The notes: a model not told the origin generated them from the sequence alone. Shown: positions 54,722 through 63,839, counted from the stretch's first letter. The stretch is DNA of 64,000 bases from JAAZNO01 sp964508025 (GCA_964508025.1 CAZDSF010000012.1:4658-68657); one strand, 5' to 3'. Translations and numbers: made by a program.

Positions 54722-57589
54722 TCACAGCATCCGCCGCAAGAACTGCCCCGTGTAGCTCGCGCCGACCTGCGCTACGGCTTCCGGCGGGCCTTCGGCGATG
54801 ATGTAGCCGCCCCCGTCGCCGCCCTCCGGGCCTAGATCGAGCAGCCAGTCCGCCGTTTTGATCACGTCCAAGTTGTGCTCGATGACGATAACGGTGTTGC
54901 CCGCGTCGGTGAGGCGATGCAGCACGTCGAGCAGCTTCTGGATGTCGGCGAAGTGCAGACCTGTCGTCGGCTCGTCGAGAATGTAGAGGGTGCGCCCGGT
55001 GGCGACCTTGCTCAGCTCCTTTGCCAGCTTCACGCGCTGCGCCTCGCCGCCGCTGAGCGTCGTCGCCGCCTGCCCCAGCTTGACGTAATCCAACCCCACA
55101 TCGTGCAAGGTCTGGAGCTGCCGCGCAATTTTCGGGTACGCCGCGAAAAACGCCAGCGCCTCCTGCACATCCATGGTCAACACATCGGCGATATTTTTGC
55201 CCTTGTAGCGAATCTGCAACGTCTCGCGGTTGTAGCGCGCGCCCTGGCAATCCTTGCACGTCACCCACACATCCGCCAGGAAGTGCATCTCGATGCGCTT
55301 CTGTCCGTGCCCCTTGCAGGCCTCGCAACGCCCGCCCTTCGCGTTGAAACTGAAACGCCCGATGCCATAGCCGCGCAGCTTCGCCTCCGGCGTGACGGCG
55401 AACACCCGGCGGATCTCATCGAAGACGCCGATGTACGTCGCCGGATTCGAGCGCGGCGTGCGCCCGATGGGGTCTTGCGTGATGTTGATGACCTTGTCCA
55501 GATGCTCCAACCCTTCGAGCTGCTCGTAAGGGCCGGGGCGGGTTTCGGCGCGGTTGAGGAGCTTCGCCAGCGCGGGGTACAGCGTCTCGGCGACGAGGCT
55601 GCTCTTGCCGCTGCCGCTCACGCCGGTCACGCACGTCATCACGCCGAGGGGAAAGCGCGCCTCCACCTGCTTGAGGTTGTGCAGCGTCGCGCCGCGCAAC
55701 ACCAGGCTGCCGTTTTGCGAGCCGTCCCACGGCCTGCGCCGCCCGCCGTTGGGTGAGATGACGCTGAGCGCACCGCTCAGGTAACGCCCGGTGAGCGAGC
55801 GGGCATCCGCCATCACCTGCGCCGGCGGGCCGGAAGCCACCACCTCCCCGCCGAGCACGCCCGCGCCCGGGCCGAGATCCACAATCCAATCGGCGTCGCG
55901 CATGGTCTCCTCATCGTGCTCCACCACCAACACCGTGTTGCCCATATCGCGCAGGCGCAGGAGCGTATCGAGTAGGGCGCGGTTGTCGCGCGCGTGCAGG
56001 CCGATGCTCGGCTCATCGAGGATGTAGAGCACGCCCACCAGCCCGCAGCCGATCTGGCTCGCCAGGCGGATGCGCTGCCCTTCCCCGCCGGAGAGCGACG
56101 GCGCGGGCCGGTCGAGCGTGAGGTAGTGCAGCCCCACGTTGAGCATGAATTGCAGGCGGTCGCGGATTTCCTTGAGCACCTCCCCGCCGATTTCGAGCTG
56201 TTCCGCATCGAAAATGTCCCACAGCGATGCGATCCAGGCGTGGGCGGTGTCAATCGTCAGGCGGCCAATATCCAGCAGGGTCTTGCCGCCCACCGTCACG
56301 CCGCGCGCTTCGGGCCGCAGGCGCGCGCCCTGGCACGCCGGGCATGGCTGCTCGCTCATAAAGCTGAGATACCAACGCTGCGTGTACTCCGACTTGGTCT
56401 GGCGGAAGCGCCGCCGGATGCAGGCGATGACCCCTTCGAAGGGCCGCTGCACCTCGCCCGACCAGGTCGCCTCTTCACGGTCGCCGCTGAACGAGAAGTT
56501 GATGCGCTCTTTGCCGGAGCCGTAGAGCAAAACGTGGCGGAAGTGTTCGGGCAAGTCCTGCCAGGGGGTGTTTAGATTTGCCCCATAGTGCCGGGCAATC
56601 GCATTCAGCTCGCGTTGCGTCCAGCTGAGCTGCTTCTTGCGGAGATCGCCGTACCAACGCAGCGCGCCATCCATCAGCGAGAGCGCCGGATCGTTGATGA
56701 TGAGATTGATGTCCACCTCCAGCTTCGCGCCCAGACCGTTGCAGTCCGGGCACATACCGATAGGCGAGTTGAAGCTGAACAGCGCGGGGGAGAGCTCCGG
56801 GAAGCTGATGCCGCAATGCGCGCAGGCGTTCTGCTCGCTGAAGAGCAGCTCCTCGCCTTCGACCACGTCCACTACCAGCACGCCTTCGGCGGCTCGCAAC
56901 GCGGTCTCTACCGAATCCAGCAGCCGTGTGTGGAAATCGCCATCCGGCGCGGCGGGAATTTGCAGGCGATCCACGGTCAGCTCGATGGTGTGGACTTTGG
57001 TTTTCGCCAGTTTGATGGAATCCGTGAGCTCGACGGGGACGCCGTCCACGCGGGCGCGGAGGTAGCCGTCGCGCCGCGCCTGCTCCAGCAGCTCCGCGTG
57101 CGTGCCTTTGCGCTTCTGCACCACCGGCGCGAGCAACTGGAAGCGCGTCCCGGCGGGCAGCGCGGCAATCTGATCGGCAATCTGCTGCGCGCTCTGGGCG
57201 TGAACGGGCCGTCCGCACTCCGGGCAGTGCGCCTCACCCAAGCGCGCAAAGAGCACGCGGAGGTAGTCCATCACCTCGGTGACGGTGCCCACGGTCGAGC
57301 GCGGGTTCTTGCTGACCGCCTTTTGCTCGATAGCGATGGCCGGGCTGAGACCGCCGATGAAGTCCACGCGGGGCTTCTCCATCTGTCCCAGGAACTGCCG
57401 CGCATACGAAGAGAGGCTCTCCACATAGCGGCGCTGGCCCTCGGCGTAGATCGTATCGAAAGCCAGCGACGATTTGCCGCTGCCGCTTACGCCGGTCAGC
57501 ACTATCAGCCGGTTGCGCGGAATGCACACATCAATGTGCTTGAGGTTGTGCTGCTGCGCGCCGCGAATGATGATTTCGTTGGGTTCCAT
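54722..57589 (-). CDS. uvrA: excinuclease ABC subunit A
   Basis: 955 aa from the ATG at 57589 (AAAGGGATC site); an upstream frame adds 28 unlikely residues. Two ABC domains: GVSGSGKSS twice, signatures LSGGEGQRIRLA and LSGGEAQRVKLA, and Walker B LYILDEPS/LYILDEPTTGLH. Zinc-binding Cys sets are present: CAHCGISF...CPDCNG, CPACQG and CEACKGHG...CKDCQG. UvrA finds bulky DNA lesions and loads UvrB in nucleotide excision repair. A GAAC-N4-GTTC box between promoter and start codon suggests LexA control. Confidence 0.97.
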   Translation of the reverse strand: MEPNEIIIRGAQQHNLKHIDVCIPRNRLIVLTGVSGSGKSSLAFDTIYAEGQRRYVESLSSYARQFLGQMEKPRVDFIGGLSPAIAIEQKAVSKNPRSTVGTVTEVMDYLRVLFARLGEAHCPECGRPVHAQSAQQIADQIAALPAGTRFQLLAPVVQKRKGTHAELLEQARRDGYLRARVDGVPVELTDSIKLAKTKVHTIELTVDRLQIPAAPDGDFHTRLLDSVETALRAAEGVLVVDVVEGEELLFSEQNACAHCGISFPELSPALFSFNSPIGMCPDCNGLGAKLEVDINLIINDPALSLMDGALRWYGDLRKKQLSWTQRELNAIARHYGANLNTPWQDLPEHFRHVLLYGSGKERINFSFSGDREEATWSGEVQRPFEGVIACIRRRFRQTKSEYTQRWYLSFMSEQPCPACQGARLRPEARGVTVGGKTLLDIGRLTIDTAHAWIASLWDIFDAEQLEIGGEVLKEIRDRLQFMLNVGLHYLTLDRPAPSLSGGEGQRIRLASQIGCGLVGVLYILDEPSIGLHARDNRALLDTLLRLRDMGNTVLVVEHDEETMRDADWIVDLGPGAGVLGGEVVASGPPAQVMADARSLTGRYLSGALSVISPNGGRRRPWDGSQNGSLVLRGATLHNLKQVEARFPLGVMTCVTGVSGSGKSSLVAETLYPALAKLLNRAETRPGPYEQLEGLEHLDKVINITQDPIGRTPRSNPATYIGVFDEIRRVFAVTPEAKLRGYGIGRFSFNAKGGRCEACKGHGQKRIEMHFLADVWVTCKDCQGARYNRETLQIRYKGKNIADVLTMDVQEALAFFAAYPKIARQLQTLHDVGLDYVKLGQAATTLSGGEAQRVKLAKELSKVATGRTLYILDEPTTGLHFADIQKLLDVLHRLTDAGNTVIVIEHNLDVIKTADWLLDLGPEGGDGGGYIIAEGPPEAVAQVGASYTGQFLRRML

Positions 57590-57603
57590 ACTGATCCCTT
57601 TTA

Positions 57604-57615
57604 GAACGGGGGTTC
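57604..57615 (-). promoter_or_regulatory. LexA/SOS box of the Gram-positive type in the uvrA leader
   Basis: GAACGGGGGTTC is a perfect palindrome of GAAC-N4-GTTC, flanked by A and T (57603-57616). It lies 15 nt before the uvrA start codon and 12 nt after the -10 box, where a bound repressor would block transcription. The consensus is that of Bacillus/Actinobacteria LexA. Confidence 0.75.
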
Positions 57616-57626
57616 TATCAGCGTTC

Positions 57627-57632
57627 ATTATA
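57627..57632 (-). promoter_or_regulatory. extended -10 element of uvrA
   Basis: On the minus strand TGGTATAAT has a perfect -10 with the TGn extension. A convincing -35 is not seen, in keeping with an extended -10 promoter. Confidence 0.55.
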
Positions 57633-57794
57633 CCACAAGGCGCCTCGAACGTAGCGAGATTCACTGTCGCCATAAATGCCTCTTTAACGAACGAATTTTC
57701 TAGTTTATGACATTATAGCGCGTGAATATGACAGATCATGTCATGTTTGGAGTGGCTGTCGCTGCAGAATCAGCCTGCGGCAGGCGCTTTCACA

Positions 57795-57833
57795 AGCACG
57801 CACCGCGCAGACCGGAGCTGCGCAGTGCGTGCT
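57795..57833 (-). terminator. hairpin after the HAD hydrolase gene
   Basis: 9-bp stem (57795-57803 with 57825-57833) plus inner 6-bp stem (57805-57810 with 57818-57823). It lies downstream of the minus-strand HAD gene, but no U tract follows. A separate palindrome ATGACA-N5-TGTCAT lies at about 57728-57744. Confidence 0.4.
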
Positions 57834-57883
57834 CTCTACCTCGAGCCAGAGGCTATATCTTCATGCACCCCGGCGATGTCACA

Positions 57884-58543
57884 TCAGAGTTCAGACGCCG
57901 CGTCCAACCAGCATTGCAGAATCGGTTCCGCCTCGAGCACGGTATCCACGGCAGCCTCCGCTCCATCGCCCGGCGCACCGCCAGGTCGAACGAGAATGGT
58001 GCGCATTCCAAACTGCGCCGCCGTCTGCAAATTGGGGCGCTGATCATCGAGCAACGCGCACGCCGCGCCGGGAAGCGCCAGCTGCGCCAGCAATTGCGTG
58101 TACGCCTCTGGGCGCGGCTTTGCCAGATAGTTCACGTCCCGCACATCCACAATGCGCTCGAAGTGCTCGCGGACTTCGAGCTGCGCCAGAATTCGCTCGG
58201 CCCAGCTGGCGATGGCGTTGGTGAAGATGAGCTTGGGGCGCGGCAACCGCGCGAGCATCGCGCCGAGCGCCGGATCGGGCCGGAGGTACCTGGCGACATC
58301 CACCTGATGCACATCCTCCAGGTAGTCGTCCACATCCGCGCCGGGATGGTGACGCAGCAAGCCCGCCATCGTAGTGCCGTAACGGGCGTGATAGTCGCGG
58401 CGCAGGGTGTGCGCGGTTTCCAGAGAAACGCCGAGCGCCCCCGCCAGCCAGGCTTCGATGCGCTGCCCCACCTCGGCAAAGAGACCTGTGGTATTGGTGT
58501 ACAGCGTATCGTCGAGATCAAAGAGCAGATATTGGATGGACAT
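57884..58543 (-). CDS. HAD-superfamily hydrolase, pyrimidine 5'-nucleotidase-like
   Basis: 219 aa from the ATG at 58543 (CGGAGTTCCC site). HAD motif I LLFDLDDTLY, motif II LIFTNA, motif III Lys in LAKPRPEAY, motif IV LLDDQRPNLQTA. The alpha-helical cap after motif I (AEVGQRIEAWLAGALGVSLE, then YHARYGTTMAGLL) resembles the SDT1/TIGR01993 pyrimidine nucleotidases. It probably removes phosphate from small metabolites. Preceded by a heptamer repeat. Confidence 0.88.
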   Translation of the reverse strand: MSIQYLLFDLDDTLYTNTTGLFAEVGQRIEAWLAGALGVSLETAHTLRRDYHARYGTTMAGLLRHHPGADVDDYLEDVHQVDVARYLRPDPALGAMLARLPRPKLIFTNAIASWAERILAQLEVREHFERIVDVRDVNYLAKPRPEAYTQLLAQLALPGAACALLDDQRPNLQTAAQFGMRTILVRPGGAPGDGAEAAVDTVLEAEPILQCWLDAASEL

Positions 58544-58565
58544 GGGAACTCCGTAATGTGTGCTA

Positions 58566-58598
58566 CGTAATGCGTAATGCGTAATGCGTAATGCGTAA
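58566..58598. repeat. 7-bp tandem repeat (CGTAATG x4.7)
   Basis: Four perfect CGTAATG units and a partial fifth, upstream of the HAD gene ribosome site. The cleanest heptamer array in the window. Confidence 0.95.
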
Positions 58599-58634
58599 AA
58601 AGTGTAACAGTGAATGCGGAAATGGCAAGAAAAA

Positions 58635-58660
58635 ACGGGGCCGGCAAATGCCAACCCCGT
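58635..58660 (-). terminator. intrinsic terminator of the SerA/DUF1015 operon
   Basis: ACGGGG (58635-58640) pairs with CCCCGT (58655-58660), with a short inner GGC/GCC stem. The minus-strand RNA then runs into TTTTTTCTT. It is 90 bp past the DUF1015 stop. Confidence 0.78.
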
Positions 58661-58750
58661 GAAAAACGAGCTACTTTCACAACGAGAGGGTTTGAAACGC
58701 AGATTTTCGCCGATCAGAGAAAATCAGCGAGATTTGCGTTTAGAACGCCG

Positions 58751-60067
58751 CTAAAGTTCTCCGGTCAGCGGCAACGCGACCAGACCGCTGATGACTTTGG
58801 GATAGAAGTCGGTGGATTTCTGCGGCATCTTCTCGCCCGCCTCGGTGCAAGCGCGGACATGCTCCATCCGCGTGCCGTTGAGCAGGAAGAGGAAGTTGGC
58901 TTCGCCGGCATCCACCCGCGCATAACCGGGATTCGGATCGCGCAGATAATCCAGGTTCTCCTTGCGCGCCACGCTCTCTTTGGTGAGGCCCATCACATGC
59001 TCCAGGATCAGCTCGTGCAGCACCGCCACATCCAGGGCGCGCCAGCTGGGATCGCGCTCCGGCACCAGCTCGGCCATGACATCCAACGTCTTGAGGGTGA
59101 GCAGCGTGTACCCGCCATCGTAGAAGCCGAAGCGCGGCTGCGCGGGCGTCGCCTGCGCCAGCCCCTCCTCCATCGCTTCGCGATCGGGCATAGCTTGCAC
59201 CTCGAAGTAAGGGGCCAACGCCGCCAGCAGCGCCTTGCTATCCATCTGTGTGTAGGAATGGATCAGCCGGTGCGTGGGCAGAATCACCAGCCCCGGATCG
59301 CTCATGCTGACAAAGGTCATCAGACCGTAATTGAAAGCCGCATTCGCGGGCGCATCGGGATGTTGGGCGCGCATCTCATCGCGGTAGTTAAGGGCGGTCT
59401 CGTAGCGATGGTGTCCATCGGCGATGATGAGATTGCGCTTGGGCGCCATTTCCTCGATGACGGCAGCCACGATGTCAGGATCATCCACCACCCAGAAGTT
59501 CTGCTCCACGGCCGGCTCGATCACCTGCTCGGTGAGAATCGCAGGCATGTGCGAATCCAGGAACGGCTGGAGCAGCGCGTTGATGCGGTTCTCCGGGTCG
59601 GGATAGAGCGCGAAAATGTGCCCCCACGAGGTCTGCGTCACACGGGTCAGATTCAGCCGGTCGGCCTTGGGGCCGCTGAGCGTGCGCTCATGGGGCAGCA
59701 CGATACCCTCGTCGAAGCGGGTGAGCTCCAGCGCAGCGGTAAAGCCCCGGCGGACGTGCTCCTGACCATCAGGCGTGATGAACCGCTGCTCCAGGACATA
59801 GAGCATGGGGCGGGGATCGCGGATGAGAATCCCCTCTGCCAGCCAGGTTTGCGCGTAGGCGCGCGCGCGGGTGTAGACGTTGTTATCCGGCTCATCCGGC
59901 TCGCGCAAGCCCATATCAATACGGCAGAAGTTGTAGGGATTGAGCGCATAGTATGCTTCCTGCTCCGCATCGTGAATGCGGTCGTAGGGCTGCGTGAGCA
60001 CTTCCGAGAGATCGCAGAAGCGTTCGGGATTGTAGCGAATGCCACGGAAAGCTTTGATCGTTGCCAT
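58751..60067 (-). CDS. DUF1015 family protein
   Basis: 438 aa, GGGGG site. DUF1015 signatures are clear: FRGIRYNPER, VLTQPYDRIHDAEQEAYYAL, LPHERTLSGPKADRLNL, and IIADGHHRYETALNYRDEM with the His-His-Arg-Tyr core. The biochemical function is not established. Genes of this family are often found next to serA, as here (8-bp spacing after the dehydrogenase), hinting at a role in serine or phosphorylated-intermediate metabolism. Confidence 0.92.
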   Translation of the reverse strand: MATIKAFRGIRYNPERFCDLSEVLTQPYDRIHDAEQEAYYALNPYNFCRIDMGLREPDEPDNNVYTRARAYAQTWLAEGILIRDPRPMLYVLEQRFITPDGQEHVRRGFTAALELTRFDEGIVLPHERTLSGPKADRLNLTRVTQTSWGHIFALYPDPENRINALLQPFLDSHMPAILTEQVIEPAVEQNFWVVDDPDIVAAVIEEMAPKRNLIIADGHHRYETALNYRDEMRAQHPDAPANAAFNYGLMTFVSMSDPGLVILPTHRLIHSYTQMDSKALLAALAPYFEVQAMPDREAMEEGLAQATPAQPRFGFYDGGYTLLTLKTLDVMAELVPERDPSWRALDVAVLHELILEHVMGLTKESVARKENLDYLRDPNPGYARVDAGEANFLFLLNGTRMEHVRACTEAGEKMPQKSTDFYPKVISGLVALPLTGEL

Positions 60068-60075
60068 AGAACCCC

Positions 60076-60990
60076 CTATTGCGCGAAATGCGCAATCACC
60101 AGCGAGGCCACTTCGCCGCCGACGCGCGCCAGCGCCTCTGCGGTAGAAGCGCCCAGGTGCGGCAGCGCCACTACCTGCGGCAGAGCGATCAATTGATGCA
60201 GCAGTTCGCTCTTGGGCGGCTCCTCGGTGTAGACATCCAGAGCCGCGCCCGCGATCTGCTTTTCGACCAGTGCGGTGTACAGCGCCGCCTCATCTACCAC
60301 GCCGCCGCGCGCCGCGTTGATGATGTAGGCGGTCGGCTTCATCAGCTTGAACTGCGCCGCGCCGAGCATCCCCTTGGTCTGGGGCGTGGTGGGCACGTGC
60401 AGGCTGATGTAATCGGAGATGGCGAGCATCGCTTCCAGTTCCACCGCCGCCACGCCCGGATCCTCCACGACGACGAAGGGGTCGTAGCACACCACAGACA
60501 TCCCCAGTGCGCAGGCTTTCTCTGCGGTGAGCCGCCCAATGCGCCCATAACCGATGAGTCCCAGCGTCTTGCCGGCGATCTCGGTGCCTTCGAGTGCCTT
60601 CTTCTCCCACTTGCCGGCTTTCATCCCGGCATCGGCGACGGTGATATGCCGCGCCAGGGTGAGCATCAGGCCGATGACGAGCTCCGCGACGGCGGCGGAG
60701 TTGGCAGCGGGCGTGTTGAGGACGGTGACGCCCTTGCTGCGCGCGTATTCCACATCAATGGTGTCCAGCCCCACGCCGCCCCGCACGATGAGCTTGAGAT
60801 TGGGCGCCGCGTCAATGAGCGGTTGGCGCACCTTGGTGCGGCTGCGGACGACCATCCCATCATAGTTGTTGAGCACCTGCTCCAGTTCTTCGAGGGTGAT
60901 CGTGTCTTGGACATCCACTTCCAGGCCGGCCTCGCGCATTTGCGCGATGGCTTCCGCATCCACGGGATCACAAATTAGAATTTTCGCCAT
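60076..60990 (-). CDS. serA: D-3-phosphoglycerate dehydrogenase-like 2-hydroxyacid dehydrogenase
   Basis: 304 aa, GAGGAGACC site. D-isomer 2-hydroxyacid dehydrogenase: LKLIVRGGVGLDTIDVEYAR, the Rossmann motif GLIGYGRIGRLTAEKA, INAARGGVVDEAAL (catalytic Arg), Glu in YTEEPP and His in LPHLGAST. It is the short form without ACT or intervening domains, like archaeal and Chloroflexi phosphoglycerate dehydrogenases. It probably oxidises 3-phosphoglycerate in serine synthesis; the neighbouring class V aminotransferase fits the next step. Other 2-hydroxyacid substrates are possible. Confidence 0.88.
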   Translation of the reverse strand: MAKILICDPVDAEAIAQMREAGLEVDVQDTITLEELEQVLNNYDGMVVRSRTKVRQPLIDAAPNLKLIVRGGVGLDTIDVEYARSKGVTVLNTPAANSAAVAELVIGLMLTLARHITVADAGMKAGKWEKKALEGTEIAGKTLGLIGYGRIGRLTAEKACALGMSVVCYDPFVVVEDPGVAAVELEAMLAISDYISLHVPTTPQTKGMLGAAQFKLMKPTAYIINAARGGVVDEAALYTALVEKQIAGAALDVYTEEPPKSELLHQLIALPQVVALPHLGASTAEALARVGGEVASLVIAHFAQ

Positions 60991-61011
60991 GTTTCAGGTC
61001 TCCTCAAAAAA

Positions 61012-61108
61012 AGTAATGGGTGAGCAGTGAGGGGTGAGCAGTTTGAATACGGCAAACTGTACTCCTGCTCACTGCTCTCTACTAACTGCGAACTGCTCTC
61101 TGCTCTCA
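61012..61108. repeat. 7-bp-period repeats (GCTCACT/GCTCTCT class) in the serA-aminotransferase spacer
   Basis: Two degenerate arrays, 61012-61040 (GTGAGCA-type on plus) and about 61064-61108 (GCTCACT, GCTCTCT, ACTAACT, GCGAACT). The second runs into the stop codon of the aminotransferase gene (61106-61108). Confidence 0.8.
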
Positions 61109-62182
61109 AGCCAATCCCAAAATGTCGTTGATCTCGCCCAGCAGCCAGTTGATATCGGCCACGGTGAGATCGCCCATGGTGGCGATGCGGAAGGTCTTCT
61201 CTTTGAGATCGCCATAGCCGTTGGAGATCATCGCGCCGCGCTCGGCGAGCGCCTTGTTGAGATCACCCACCACGATGCCACGGTTGTTGACCATGGTCGT
61301 AACAGTGGGGGAGAGGAATTCATCCGCCGCGAAGAGCTTCCAATACTTGCGGCCCCATGCCTGGACGATGTGCGCCATTTCCCAGTGCCGCGCCCAGCGA
61401 TTCTCTAGCCCCTCGGCCAGGATGTCATCCAATTGCTTGTTGAGGGCGTAGATCAGGCTGATGGCCGGCGTCGCCGGGGTCTGATTCTTCTTGTAATACT
61501 TGAGGTTATCGAGGAAGTCAAAGTAATAGCCGCGCCCCGGCACCTCGCCCGCGCGTTGGAGCATCCGCTCGCTGACGGCGGCGACCGCCAATCCCGGCGG
61601 CAGGGCGAAGCACTTCTGCGAGCTCGCCAGGACGCAATCAATGTCCCAGGCATCGAACTCGATCTTGGCGCCCGCCATCGCGGAAACAGCGTCCACCAGA
61701 ATCACCACTTCGGGATAGGCGGCGCGCACGGCGGCGGCAATTTCCGCGACCGGATTCTGCACGCCGGTGGAGGTCTCGTTGAGAGTGAGCGTTAGCGCAT
61801 CATAATCCGCCTGCCCCAGCGCTTCAACGACGTGTTCCGGGCGGAAGCCCAGCCCCCACTCCACCTCGATCTTGTCGGTGGGAATGCCGTTGCCCTGCGC
61901 CACCTCAAACCAGCGTTTGGAGAACGCGCCGCAAACGGTGACGAGCGCGCGCTTGCCGGGACGCACGGCCTGGCGAATCGAGCCTTCCATCACGCCGGTG
62001 CCCGAGCTGGCGAACATGAGGACAGGCTGCTGTGTGTAGAGCAGTTGTTGCAGCTTGGGCGACACTTCGCCCTGGAGATTGGAATACTCCTTGGCGCGGT
62101 GGCCGATCATGGGCGCGGTCTGCGCCTGCAAAATCTCTTCACGCACATGCGTCGGGCCTGGGATGAACAGTTTTTTGTACAT
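61106..62182 (-). CDS. class V aminotransferase (serine-pyruvate / alanine-glyoxylate type)
   Basis: 358 aa from the ATG at 62182 (CAGGAGGTGA site). PLP class V features: FIPGPTHVREEILQAQ, GHRAKEYSNL, FASSGTGVMEGSIR, LVDAVSAMAGAKIEFDAWDI (cofactor Asp), LASSQKCFALPPGLA (PLP Lys) and FRIATMGDLT. Next to the SerA-like gene it may serve as the phosphoserine or serine aminotransferase of the serine pathway, as related enzymes do where SerC is absent. The exact amino donor is unknown. Confidence 0.92.
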   Translation of the reverse strand: MYKKLFIPGPTHVREEILQAQTAPMIGHRAKEYSNLQGEVSPKLQQLLYTQQPVLMFASSGTGVMEGSIRQAVRPGKRALVTVCGAFSKRWFEVAQGNGIPTDKIEVEWGLGFRPEHVVEALGQADYDALTLTLNETSTGVQNPVAEIAAAVRAAYPEVVILVDAVSAMAGAKIEFDAWDIDCVLASSQKCFALPPGLAVAAVSERMLQRAGEVPGRGYYFDFLDNLKYYKKNQTPATPAISLIYALNKQLDDILAEGLENRWARHWEMAHIVQAWGRKYWKLFAADEFLSPTVTTMVNNRGIVVGDLNKALAERGAMISNGYGDLKEKTFRIATMGDLTVADINWLLGEINDILGLA

Positions 62183-62350
62183 AAGCGAATCACCTCCTGT
62201 GAATTGAATCCTGCATGACCGGGAACGGGTCATGGGTTGGAAAATGCTGAAGCTCACAATTTTCAGTATAGCCGAGATGTCAGACAAGGCTGTAGTGCTG
62301 ATAATACTATAAATCGTGTGAAGCTTTGCCCGACCCTGGGTGGGAACAAT

Positions 62351-62380
62351 GGGTAATGGGTAACGGGTAATGGGTGATGG
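62351..62380. repeat. 7-bp tandem repeat (GGGTAAT/GGGTGAT x4)
   Basis: Four GGGTRAY heptamers in the spacer between the aminotransferase gene and the DUF2085 gene. Part of the dispersed heptamer family. Confidence 0.9.
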
Positions 62381-62407
62381 AGCTATGCTGACAAATAGGT
62401 CCGTGCG

Positions 62408-63223
62408 CTAGAGACCGGGGACGCCATCCACAGAGCCGGTGAGGAATAGCCGCAGGCCGCCCATACCGATGAAAATCACACCGGCGAAAACGATCCCCCA
62501 GATCAGCGGCAGCCAGGCTTCACGCCAGCCAGCATACGATTGCTCGCGGCCCACCGCCATCGTCCAGACCATCGCGCCGAGGCAGAGCATCATGGCGACG
62601 ACGCCCGCGGTGCTGTAGAGCGCTACCGGATAGAGCAGCCACGGTTCCAGGGTGAAGATGATCGCCGCCTGGAGCAGTCCCAGCGCCAGCAAGGGCGCCA
62701 CGTTTCGCCAACGCGGCAGGGGCGCTTCGGGCAGCGCATCGCGCCAGAAGACCTGGTTGAAGGCGGAGACCAGCACGATGCTCATTCCCAATCCCATGAA
62801 GGTGCCGGTAAGCAGCCGGATCAACGGCTGCGGGGCGTAGCCTAGAATGCCCGCTTCGCGCCCTAGCAGCAAGGTGGTGTAAGAGTTGAAGCCATCGAGG
62901 CCCCAGAAAGCGGCAAAGCCGCCCAACAACAGCCACTGCCAGAGCGGCGGGAACAACCGGGTGCGGCGGCGACGCAGCACGCCCCACTGAAACAACAATC
63001 CCGTCAGCGCGCCGGCGAAAGTGCCGGTACACCGCTGGCAGAGCGGCAGCTGGTGTTCATCAATGAAGAAGGTGTGGTTGGGAATGCGATGGCAGACCGC
63101 CGCAGCAATATAATCCGCTTTGCGCAGCAACGAAGGCGGCGTGAAGAAGACAAAGACGCTCAGCACCGCGAGCGCCAACAGCACGCCAAGCCAGATCCAG
63201 AAACGGGGTAAGGGTTTTTCCAT
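62408..63223 (-). CDS. DUF2085 membrane protein
   Basis: 271 aa from the ATG at 63223 (GGTGA site); a GTG at 63256 overlapping the upstream stop (GTGA) would add 11 residues. About seven helices. The family hallmark is AAAVCHRIPNHTFFIDEHQL, then PLCQRCTGTFAGALTG: conserved Cys-His and Cys-Cys pairs that may bind metal or heme. The role is unknown. It is co-transcribed with the histidine phosphatase gene. Confidence 0.88.
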   Translation of the reverse strand: MEKPLPRFWIWLGVLLALAVLSVFVFFTPPSLLRKADYIAAAVCHRIPNHTFFIDEHQLPLCQRCTGTFAGALTGLLFQWGVLRRRRTRLFPPLWQWLLLGGFAAFWGLDGFNSYTTLLLGREAGILGYAPQPLIRLLTGTFMGLGMSIVLVSAFNQVFWRDALPEAPLPRWRNVAPLLALGLLQAAIIFTLEPWLLYPVALYSTAGVVAMMLCLGAMVWTMAVGREQSYAGWREAWLPLIWGIVFAGVIFIGMGGLRLFLTGSVDGVPGL

Positions 63224-63252
63224 AAATTCACCAACTTCGTAGGGGAATCCGT

Positions 63253-63831
63253 TCACCGACTTCGTAAGGGGCGAGGCAGGTGTTCCTGCTTATTGAGATA
63301 ACGCACGAGCCAGAAATCGCCCGTCCACCGCAACGCATGGAGGGCCGTGTTCGGCGTCCAGATACGCGCCGTGGGCGCGCCCAGCAGCAAGCGCAGCATC
63401 GTACCTACGGCGCCGCCATGCGCCACAATCAGCGTCGTCTCTTTGGCGCCGCCATCGCCGAGCGCCCGCTCCAGGGCGTCTCGAAGGCGCGCGCAAAAAG
63501 CCACGTATTCGGGATGCGGCGGAGCAAGCGGATCGGGCTGCCACATCGTTGCCGGAGGAGACGGATCGGCGGCATCCCAGGTATCGAACTCGCGCAGCGC
63601 TGCATCGAAAGCCACCGGAAGCCCCTGATACGCAGCCACAATCTCCGCCGTCTGGCGCGCGCGCAGCAGCGGGCTGGCGAGGATGCGCGTGGGTTTTTCG
63701 CGCGCCGCGAGGTATGCTCCCAGCCGGTGCGCTTGCAGTACGCCGAGGGGGCTGAGCGGCGCATCCGGCCCGGCAACTTCGCCATCGGTCTGCCAGCGCG
63801 ATTGTCCGTGTCGCGTAAGTAGCAGTTTCAT
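63253..63831 (-). CDS. histidine phosphatase family protein (phosphoglycerate mutase-like)
   Basis: 192 aa. LLLTRHGQSRWQTDGEVAGP carries the RHG catalytic motif; SPLLRARQTAEIVA, Glu in ALREFDTWD and the second His in LIVAHGGAVGTMLR complete the site. It is a cofactor-independent-of-Mg acid phosphatase type rather than a proven glycolytic mutase; related proteins act on phospho-sugars, alpha-ribazole phosphate or nucleotides. The promoter places the transcript start at or next to the ATG, so the mRNA looks leaderless. Confidence 0.92.
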   Translation of the reverse strand: MKLLLTRHGQSRWQTDGEVAGPDAPLSPLGVLQAHRLGAYLAAREKPTRILASPLLRARQTAEIVAAYQGLPVAFDAALREFDTWDAADPSPPATMWQPDPLAPPHPEYVAFCARLRDALERALGDGGAKETTLIVAHGGAVGTMLRLLLGAPTARIWTPNTALHALRWTGDFWLVRYLNKQEHLPRPLRSR

Positions 63832-63839
63832 TGAGTCGC

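Noticed and set aside
57728..57744. ATGACA-N5-TGTCAT palindrome as a second operator for uvrA
   Set aside because: It is about 140 bp upstream of the start and of unknown class; the GAAC-N4-GTTC box is the better supported site.
58566..62380. CRISPR array
   Set aside because: Repeats are 7 bp with no spacers of 25-40 bp and no cas genes nearby.
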